Assembly: GCA_030710605.1 (NCBI GenBank)
Contig: CP092868.1
Span: forward strand, 31,065,363 to 31,129,362
DNA length: 64,000 nt
Source: Cordylochernes scorpioides
Taxonomy: Eukaryota; Arthropoda; Arachnida; Pseudoscorpiones; Chernetidae
Reading direction: 5' to 3'
Position numbers and translations under genes: made by a program. The notes below the pieces were generated by a model. The model saw nothing but the letters and a program-made list of their open reading frames with translations, was not told the DNA's origin and made no database searches. Below are positions 57,030-64,000 of the stretch, piece by piece (position 1 is the stretch's first letter; every line of letters starts with the position of its first letter).

Positions 57030-57769
57030 GAGAATCTTTTACTTTCCTTTTCCCCCACGTGTAATTTTTTTGCTGCGCCCCAGGTGGCCTCGATATTATT
57101 CGGGTCTTTAAAATGTAGTTTGTGGTTAACCACAAGGTGGTCGAAACCTTCTAGATTCAGCTTGTAGTAGGATCGAAACCCATCCGAAATAATGGTGGTG
57201 CCTGGCAAAACCTATTTTTTTATAACCGCAATGAGAGTACGGGCCCTACGGTCGGCGACCACCTGGAAAAAAAAATCTTTTGTTTCCACGTCTACACCGC
57301 CAAAAACCCAATGTCCTTCGGCAGTTTTGGCACAGTGATTTTTAGTTTTCTTATTGTGGCCAAACAGGCTCTCGTCTATTTGCACCTGTTTGCCTTTACC
57401 ACCAATTTTCGGAGGGTCGTCCAGATATAGAAGGTAGCAAACCTCCCTGCAGAAGTTAACCCAGTGCGTTACTGCGTCATCAGATACCCCAGACTGCTCT
57501 GCAATGGTCTTTATATCAATCTTTACCACCCACAGTGCAGTCATTGTTATAATTTGGTGGAGTTTTAAGGTCGATTTCTCAAACCAAGTTCCGCATCGCA
57601 AACTTGTTCTAATACTATGCACTCCAATTTTTTTAGATGTGCTTCTACATCGCCATACTACATGATCTGTGTTTGTATAGGATTTCAGTTCCATATCTCT
57701 GCCACAGTGCGGGCATGTCCTCCACATAATGCTTCCTTCTCCACCAATACTCCGAAAGATAAAATTCAA
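56982..57769 (-). pseudogene. Merlin unit 5
   Basis: TAG at 57212-57214, an 18-base in-frame loss near 57100 (removes the ETGAHT region) and a five-C run. Confidence 0.85.
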
Positions 57770-58863
57770 GAGAATCTTTTACTTTCCTTTTCCCCACGTG
57801 TAATTTTTTTGCTGCGCCCCAGGTGGCCTCGATATTATTCGTATGTGCTCCCGTTTCCGGGTCTTTAAAATGTAGTTTGTGGTTAACCACAAGGTGGTCG
57901 AAACCTTCTAGATCCAGCTTGTAGTAGGATCGAAACCCATCCGAAATAATGGTGGTGCCAGGCAAAACCTATTTTTTTATAACCGCAATGAGAGTACGGG
58001 CCCTACGGTCGGCGACCACCTGGAAAAAAAATCTTGTTTCCACGTCTACACCGCCAAAAACCCAATGTCCTTCGGCAGTTTTGGCAGAGTGATTTTTAGT
58101 TTTCTTATTGTGGCCAAACAGGCTCTCGTCTATTTGCACCTGTTTGCCTTTACCACCAATTTTCGGAGGGTCGTCCAGATATAGAAGGTAGCAAACCTCC
58201 CTGCAGAAGTTAACCCAGTGCGTTACTGCGTCATCAGATACCCCAGACTGCTCTGCAATGGTCTTTATATTGTTGCACCAGGTTGCGGCTTGGCAGACTC
58301 TTCAGCCTTGATTCTCTCCTGTGCTGGGTCTTGCATCTTACCAGAGCGTGTTTCAACCATCCTACAAATTTATAAAAGGGAATAATGAGATAAGTCTACT
58401 TTATGTAGCCACCAGAATCATTTATTTATTTTCTCACATCAAAGAGAGCAGTGAAGTCACAGTGTACCTAAATACAAATGATGATAATCTAAAAATAATC
58501 TGTTTTAAATAAATATCATAGAATATAAAAATAAATAAATATATAATTTAAATTTCAAATATATTAAAAATAATATAATAAATACGCCATTAATCATGAT
58601 GTAACAATATCAATCTTTACCACCCACAGTGCAGTCATTGTTATAATTTGGTGGAGTTTTAAGGTCGATTTCTCAAACCAAGTTCCGCATCGCAAACTTG
58701 TTCTAATACTATGCACTCCAATTTTTTTAGATGTGCTTCTACATCGCCATACTACATGATCTGTGTTTGTATAGGATTTCAGTTCCATATCTCTGCCACA
58801 GTGCGGGCATGTCCTCCACATAATGCTTCCTTCTCCACCAATACTCCGAAAGATAAAATTCAA
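57722..58863 (-). pseudogene. Merlin unit 6, split by a solo LTR
   Basis: Coding is interrupted at 58271-58606. Also TAG at the Tyr codon near 57969 and a short deletion in the A run near 58035. Confidence 0.85.
58271..58606. mobile_element. Solo LTR inside the array
   Basis: 336 bp from TGTTGCACC to GATGTAACA, flanked by ATAT on both sides (58267-58270, 58607-58610). Contains AATAAA. A diverged relative of its 3' part is at 61480-61590. Confidence 0.75.
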
Positions 58864-59620
58864 GAGAATCTTTTACTTTCCTTTTCCCCACGTGTAATTT
58901 TTTTGCTGCGCCCCAGGTGGCCTCGATATTATTCGTATGTGCTCCCGTTTCCGGGTCTTTAAAATGTAGTTTGTGGTTAACCACAAGGTGGTCGAAACCT
59001 TCTTGATCCAGCTTGTAGTAGGATCGAAACCCATCCGAAATAATGGTGGTGCCAGGCAAAACATATTTTTTTATAACCGCAATGAGAGTACGGGCCCTAC
59101 GGTCGGCGACCACCTGGAAAAAAAAATCTTTTGTTTCCACGTCTACACCGCCAAAAACCCAATGTCCTTCGGCAGTTTTGGCACAGTGATTTTTAGTTTT
59201 CTTATTGTGGCCAAACAGGCTCTCGTCTATTTGCACCTGTTTGCCTTTACCACCAATTTTCGGAGGGTCGTCCAGATATAGAAGGTAGCAAACCTCCCTG
59301 CAGAAGTTAACCCAGTGCGTTACTGCGTCATCAGATACCCCAGACTGCTCTGCAATGGTCTTTATATCAATCTTTACCACCCACAGTGCAGTCATTGTTA
59401 TAATTTGGTGGAGTTTTAAGGTCGATTTCTCAAACCAAGTTCCGCATCGCAAACTTGTTCTAATACTATGCACTCCAATTTTTTTAGATGTGCTTCTACA
59501 TCGCCATACTACATGATCTGTGTTTGTATAGGATTTCAGTTCCATATCTCTGCCACAGTGCGGGCATGTCCTCCACATAATGCTTCCTTCTCCACCAATA
59601 CTCCGAAAGATAAAATTCAA
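58739..59620 (-). CDS. Merlin transposase unit 7, the only uninterrupted copy
   Basis: 293 codons are open across zinc ribbon, helix-turn-helix and all three catalytic acids (QIDESLF, SDGFRSY, NNIEATW). The last ~28 codons (EDMPALWQRYGTEIL...) are the next unit's zinc ribbon read in the wrong frame, and the first ~15 are the previous unit's C-terminal codons in the wrong frame, so a product would have abnormal ends. There is no flanking promoter or terminal repeat. Catalytic competence is possible but untested. Confidence 0.75.
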   Translation of the reverse strand: MNFIFRSIGGEGSIMWRTCPHCGRDMELKSYTNTDHVVWRCRSTSKKIGVHSIRTSLRCGTWFEKSTLKLHQIITMTALWVVKIDIKTIAEQSGVSDDAVTHWVNFCREVCYLLYLDDPPKIGGKGKQVQIDESLFGHNKKTKNHCAKTAEGHWVFGGVDVETKDFFFQVVADRRARTLIAVIKKYVLPGTTIISDGFRSYYKLDQEGFDHLVVNHKLHFKDPETGAHTNNIEATWGAAKKLHVGKRKVKDSLEFYLSEYWWRRKHYVEDMPALWQRYGTEILYKHRSCSMAM

Positions 59621-60378
59621 GAGAATCTTTTACTTTCCTTTTCCCCCACGTGTAATTTTTTTGCTGCGCCCCAGGTGGCCTCGATATTATTCGTATGTGC
59701 TCCCGTTTCCGGGTCTTTAAAATGTAGTTTGTGGTTAACCACAAGGTGGTCGAAACCTTCTTGATCCAGCTTGTAGTAGGATCGAAACCCATCCGAAATA
59801 ATGGTGGTGCCAGGCAAAACCTATTTTTTTATAACCGCAATGAGAGTACGGGCCCTACGGTCGGCGACCACCTGGAAAAAAAAATCTTTTGTTTCCACGT
59901 CTACACCGCCAAAAACCCAATGTCCTTCGGCAGTTTTGGCACAGTGATTTTTAGTTTTCTTATTGTGGCCAAACAGGCTCTCGTCTATTTGCACCTGTTT
60001 GCCTTTACCACCAATTTTCGGAGGGTCGTCCAGATATAGAAGGTAGCAAACCTCCCTGCAGAAGTTAACCCAGTGCGTTACTGCGTCATCAGATACCCCA
60101 GACTGCTCTGCAATGGTCTTTATATCAATCTTTACCACCCACAGTGCAGTCATTGTTATAATTTGGTGGAGTTTTAAGGTCGATTTCTCAAACCAAGTTC
60201 CGCATCGCAAACTTGTTCTAATACTATGCACTCCAATTTTTTTAGATGTGCTTCTACATCGCCATACTACATGATCTGTGTTTGTATAGGATTTCAATTC
60301 CATTTCTCTGCCACAGTGCGGGCATGTCCTCCACATAATGCTTCCTTCTCCACCAATACTCCGAAAGATAAAATTCAA
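59573..60378 (-). pseudogene. Merlin unit 8
   Basis: TAG at 59821-59823 and a five-C run; otherwise as the consensus. Confidence 0.85.
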
Positions 60379-60790
60379 GAGAATCTTTTACTTTCCTTTT
60401 CCCCCACGTGTAATTTTTTTGCTGCGCCCCAGGTGGCCTCGATATTATTCGGGTCTTTAAAATGTAGTTTGTGGTTAACCACAAGGTGGTCGAAACCTTC
60501 TTGATCCAGCTTGTAGTAGGATCGAAACCCATCCGAAATAATGGTGGTGCCAGGCAAAACATATTTTTTTATAACCGCAATGAGAGTACGGGCCCTACGG
60601 TCGGCGACCACCTCAAAGAAAAAATATTTGGTTTCGATGTCTACACCGCCAAAAACCAATGACCAGTAGCAGTGTTGGCAAAATAATTCTTTTTTTTTTT
60701 ATTATGCCCAAACAGGCTCTCATCGATCTGTACCTGTTTTCCAACACCACCAATTTTTGGAGGGTCGCCATTATAAAGAAGGTAGCAAAC
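60331..60790 (-). pseudogene. Merlin unit 9, chimera with a diverged lineage
   Basis: The C-terminal half matches the array (18-base loss, five-C run, Tyr intact), but beyond about 60612 the sequence switches to the diverged lineage seen at 8860-9020 (CCAGTAGCAGTGTTGG). It ends abruptly against a LINE ORF1 at about 60795. Confidence 0.75.
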
Positions 60791-60794
60791 CTTC

Positions 60795-61320
60795 CTACTT
60801 GGGCGGCCGCAGGCTTGGAGACGCGGGAAGGTGCAGGTTTTGAAGGACCATTCAGGTTTGTCCTCTTTGCAGGCGGGTTGGGAGCCTCAGACTGCTTCCT
60901 TTTGGTTGGAGCAGGAGCAGGCAAGGTAGAGGCAGGCTTCTTGGCAGGGATGGCAGCAGGAGCAGGAGTGGCTGGTTTGATGGGGTCAGTCTGGGAGCTG
61001 GTTTCCTTGCAGGAAGGAGCAGGGCAGGTTTGGGTGCTGTGGCAGGCAGTCTGGGGCTTGTTAGCCTCCATAACTTCGTCCAGCTCCGCGAAGGACTGGA
61101 GGGTGCCTGAGAGGTTCTTTACTTCAGCAGTGAGGGCCTTGATCAGTTCAGACCGCCTGGCGATGAAATGGACGAGGTCCTCATGCAGAGTCATTAGGGC
61201 GGGATGGCCAATGGCATGCAGGATGTCATGGTTGCATTGGATCACCATTTCGTCCTCCCTCTCCATGTTGTCGAGGTTCACGATGAGCCTCTTGGCATTC
61301 TTCTTCTTGGCAGGGTTCAT
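60795..61320 (-). pseudogene. LINE ORF1 N-terminal part
   Basis: Starts with Met at 61320 and reads LIVNLDNMEREDEMVIQ, a helical region (ELIKALTAEVKNLSGTLQSF), then a Pro/Ala/Lys-rich linker (PAPAAIPAKKPASTLPAPAP and SEAPNPPAKR). It is cut by the Merlin remnant. This acidic helix plus Pro/Ala linker suits the N-terminus of a LINE ORF1/Gag-like protein. No zinc knuckle is left. Confidence 0.5.
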
Positions 61321-61439
61321 GGCAAGAATAGGAGAGCAAAGATGTGACCAGGTAGAGAGCTATCTGGCAACTGAGAAATTTTACCACAACATGTAACCCA
61401 GCAGAGCTGTACGTTTAAATAGTTTAGGCTCCAATAACC

Positions 61440-61600
61440 AATCAAGATATATGTACAATGAATATTACAAAAGGAATGAAACTATAAAAAAGAATGATGA
61501 TAATCTAAATATTCTATTTAAATAGATATTAAATATCTTAGAATATTTTGAATAAATGTAAGGCGCATTAAAATTGATGTAGCAATATTTTAGCAACGTA
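61440..61600. mobile_element. Diverged LTR 3' end
   Basis: AATGATGATAATCTAAA and a 3' end with TGATGTAGCAATA match the LTR at 58271-58606. Confidence 0.4.
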
Positions 61601-61764
61601 TTTTTTCTATATATTTTATTTTTACAAATATTAATGCATACGTAGGCATACAAATAAATTTTATTTTTAAAATTACAAATGCTTATGTAAGCTTAAGCAT
61701 ACATATGTTATATTTTATAAATACCATTAATAATTTTTTTTTTTTTTTTACTTTTTAATCTAAA

Positions 61765-62548
61765 TTAGACAAGATCTTGGAGGTCGTGCTCGTAAAGAAG
61801 CTCAAGAACTCTTCTTGGTACTCTGTACAGGGATCTTTTGTCCTTTCCAATGCAATTTAGTAAATGTTGGGGAGTGGCCTCTTCGGTTTTGCACCTAGTG
61901 CACATGGGGAAGCTTTTGGCTCCCTCTTTATAGACTAGAGGGCGCAGGTGACCAGATTTCCATCTGGCCAACTGTGTCGATTCCCTTCTGTTTAGTTGGA
62001 GGGTCTGTTTTTTTGGGTTTTCTACCTGGTACCAAGGATGATGGAAACTATATCTATGGTTCCTTATTAGTTGTAGTTTCAGTTTGTTAATATGGTCTCT
62101 TGCTGAAAGGTAGGTCTCGGAGTTCACCGCATCAGGATGTCCAGCTGCTCCTTCCTTTGCCAATCTGTCGGCCTCCTCATTTCCAGGGACTCGCACATGT
62201 GATGGAATCCATTGTAGACTTATTTTGGTATTTTTATTCAGTTTGTTGATTTCTGTAGCAATGTTTTTGAGGAGTCTGTCTTGTGAATAGTAGCAGTTTT
62301 TAATTGCAAAAATGGCGGCTTTTGAATCTGTATAAATTATTGTTTTTAGTCTCATTTTTCTCTACGAGTTTTAGAGCTTGTAGTATGGCTGTTAGTTCAG
62401 ATCTGAAAACTGACAAGTTCTTTGGGTTTTTGATTTTTCTTTTTATTTCCATACTATCTTTAAGGATGAGAACTCCACTGCCAGAGGAGCCATTATCCAC
62501 CAGTGAGCCATCAGGGTATATCTGTATGGTCTCTGTCTGCTTTTTCAA
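61765..62548 (-). pseudogene. LINE ORF2 C-terminus: RNase H and zinc motif
   Basis: Two frames overlap at about 62300-62355, with a frameshift between them. RNase H reads IYPDGSLVDNG (first Asp), FRSELTAILQAL (Glu), IIYTDSKAAIFAI (Asp) and NEEADRLAKEGA (last Asp), so all four catalytic acids are present. The domain is followed by SQLARWKSGHLRP-like sequence and the Cys/His cluster CTRCKTEEATPQHLLNC. This is an I/Jockey-group LINE C-terminus. RT is absent. Confidence 0.85.
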
Positions 62549-62820
62549 TCCTCTCCATAGCGAGGCTCCTGAGTAGTCCAGGGTGGTCGGCCCTTTTGGA
62601 GCATTCTTGCTCTAGATCCAGGTTGTAGGAGATTTCTGGTCTTTCTTTATATGGCGCATATTGGTTCTATAATAATAATAAATATAATAAATAATAAACA
62701 TTATAAAATATCAGATACATTTTTAAGCATACAAATATATTTTTAATATTACAAATGCGTAAGCTTAAGCATACAAAAATATTTTATATTAAATAATACA
62801 AATCTATGCATACAATTATG

Positions 62821-63279
62821 TTATACGTATTTGATTAATAATTTACGTAGGTTACGAACTAACGTACTGTAAATAGGGTTACTGAGATTGATCCAGTGAC
62901 CAATCAGCTTGTAAAAATACTTTCTGGGTATAGGACAAGGCGGCAAAATTACTGGAGAATTCGTATAAATGACTAAATCGAATAAAATTGCAAATATATC
63001 AACGTTTTCTACAAGAAAGATTTTGGATTTCTTAATTTTGTCACAGAATTCATTATTTAGAGATTGTAAGGTTTTAATTAAAATGTTATTTTTAGGGTAA
63101 GTACGAATTGAGAGCAAGAATTTTTCTAACTTCTCAACTTGAATCGTACTAGTTTCTTCTGCTTCCTTTCGATCGGTACACACAGACAGACATTCAATTA
63201 TATATATATATAGATAGAATAGATTGTATCTAGAGGTTGAATGTAAGTGTTTCTTCCAAAGAGATTCTTCTGTTTTCAT
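62821..63279 (-). CDS. 152-codon frame, unrecognised
   Basis: The frame from Met at 63279 has a hydrophobic segment (LFYLYIYIIECL) coded partly by a TA-repeat, then VEKLEKFLLSIRTYPKNN, IFLVENVDIFAILFDLVIYT and PRKYFYKLIGHWINLSNP. The second half reads like a real helical protein domain and ends naturally at ATACGTATAA-side stop 62821. No family recognised; it might be an exon plus intron read-through, a viral relic or a small gene. Confidence 0.3.
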   Translation of the reverse strand: MKTEESLWKKHLHSTSRYNLFYLYIYIIECLSVCTDRKEAEETSTIQVEKLEKFLLSIRTYPKNNILIKTLQSLNNEFCDKIKKSKIFLVENVDIFAILFDLVIYTNSPVILPPCPIPRKYFYKLIGHWINLSNPIYSTLVRNLRKLLIKYV

Positions 63280-63608
63280 CCTCCATGCTGAATTCTAACG
63301 CTGGATCCCCAGAATTTCTCTTCTGTTGGTTTTGGAGTAAATTAATGAAGGAAAGCCTATTTATCTTCTTTTTTATTTATCTCCGATCCAATTAAACCTG
63401 GGCTCAATTGATGGAAATTTGTGGAAGTTTTTTTTATTTTCTGGCCTTTATTTCTCTTTGGTGGTGAAATATATTTTGTATATGATATAATTCCACATTT
63501 ACATATAGCACACAGACAGAAATATTGTATTGAGATTTAATATGGAGTCGTATACATGCTTTCTACTCGAAGCCAAGGAGCAAAATAGGAAAAAGAAAAT
63601 ATATGATT
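63280..63608. other. No gene seen
   Basis: AT-rich, T-run-rich sequence between two minus-strand frames. Confidence 0.4.
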
Positions 63609-64000
63609 CTATATATTATAATAATTACTAATCTTCAAGGAGATAGAGTGACACAATAAGTTTCTTTTCATACATGGTATATTCGGGCAATCCCAGTGTT
63701 TGTGCCCCGTCTGGAAACAGGTGAAGCATCTAGGCGTCCCGTCCGGCAGCATGAATCTTCTTGCTTTCTCCGTGGGCGTTTCGGTCCTTGGGTTTTGTCC
63801 TTGTTTTTGTTCCCACTCTTCCGCCGTCCTCGTAGTTGTTTCCGAACTCGTCGTTGTCCCTGCTTCCTTCCATCCCTTGTTCCATTTGTCCGCCTCGTTG
63901 AGGAATTTCGCCGCCTGTAGGAAGTCGGCCTCTTCTGGGTTCCGCGTGGTACTCCCTGAGGCTGCCAGTAGTAGGCAGTCTTTTGGAGCCAATGCCCACA
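63609..64000 (-). pseudogene. Gag-like zinc-knuckle protein, runs off the window
   Basis: The frame is open to the window edge. After a Ser/Thr/Glu-rich region (TTTSSETTTRTAEEWEQ) it has PRCFTCFQTGHKHWDC, a CX2CX4HX4C knuckle, then CPNIP-like sequence and a stop. Position and composition fit the nucleocapsid end of an LTR-retrotransposon Gag. The coding after CMKRN looks like run-out sequence. Confidence 0.55.

Larger units (their letters stand above)
53874..60790 (-). repeat. Head-to-tail array of ~9 Merlin transposase coding units
   Basis: The junction word CCACATAATGCTTCC recurs at 53953, 54711, 55470, 56226, 56982, 57722, 58816, 59573 and 60331, giving a 756-759-base period (740 with an 18-base loss, 1094 with an LTR insertion). 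Each unit joins the C-terminal codons WWRRKHYV directly to the zinc-ribbon codons in a different frame, with no terminal repeats or untranslated DNA between. Units are near-identical. The array is therefore a tandem amplification of coding sequence rather than a row of transposons. Confidence 0.9.

Noticed and set aside
53874..60790. CRISPR-like or satellite array
   Set aside because: Repeats are ~757-bp transposase-coding units without spacers; not CRISPR.
60659..61396. 245-codon plus-strand frame
   Set aside because: Antisense of the Pro/Ala-rich LINE ORF1 region, whose G+C-rich codons leave the opposite strand open.

Overview
The window looks like repeat-saturated, AT-rich nuclear DNA of an invertebrate animal; I cannot place it more precisely. 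The evidence is a spliced polyamine-oxidase-type exon with canonical splice sites, tRNA-headed SINEs, RNase H-bearing LINEs, Helitrons, TA-flanked MITEs, solo LTRs, a Tc1-like element and Merlin (ISXO2/IS1595-like) transposase. There are no operons or bacterial-style genes. Two runs of exactly 100 N (8514-8613, 24687-24786) show a scaffold of three contigs.

Layout. Positions 1-303 are the tail of an open frame resembling a C-terminal domain of giant-virus hypothetical proteins. Positions 634-7322 are an inverted copy of 41276-48749. Positions 10259-24193 are a direct copy of 27151-41275. The third contig holds both second copies back to back, while the first copies lie on contigs 1 (flipped) and 2. 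This is the pattern expected if contigs 1 and 2 are the alternative haplotype of contig 3 that was not purged, although a real segmental duplication is not excluded. Either way the pairs act as filled/empty-site comparisons and reveal many insertions with exact target-site duplications.

The duplicated blocks carry a PAOX/SMOX-like exon (intact at 20604-21600, frameshifted at 37637-38641), several short exon-like pieces I cannot name, LINE fragments and MITEs. From 48750 on come a short MITE, a decayed Tc1-like element (49668-51072), a gene-poor AT-rich stretch, and a head-to-tail array of about nine Merlin transposase coding units with a ~757-bp period (53874-60790), one interrupted by a solo LTR. 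LINE ORF1 and RNase H pieces, an unnamed 152-codon frame and a Gag-like zinc knuckle follow to the end.

The most interesting system is a family of 200-435-bp palindromic elements ('family F'). Each arm carries a hammerhead-ribozyme-like core: CTGANGA, a 6-7-bp stem II, then GAAACGTC. Four copies are flanked by 11-15-bp target-site duplications, and one has a clear empty site in the partner arm, so they behave like small non-autonomous retroelements of Penelope/retrozyme type built as inverted dimers. A related 104-bp hammerhead-like unit is tandemly amplified in the right arm.
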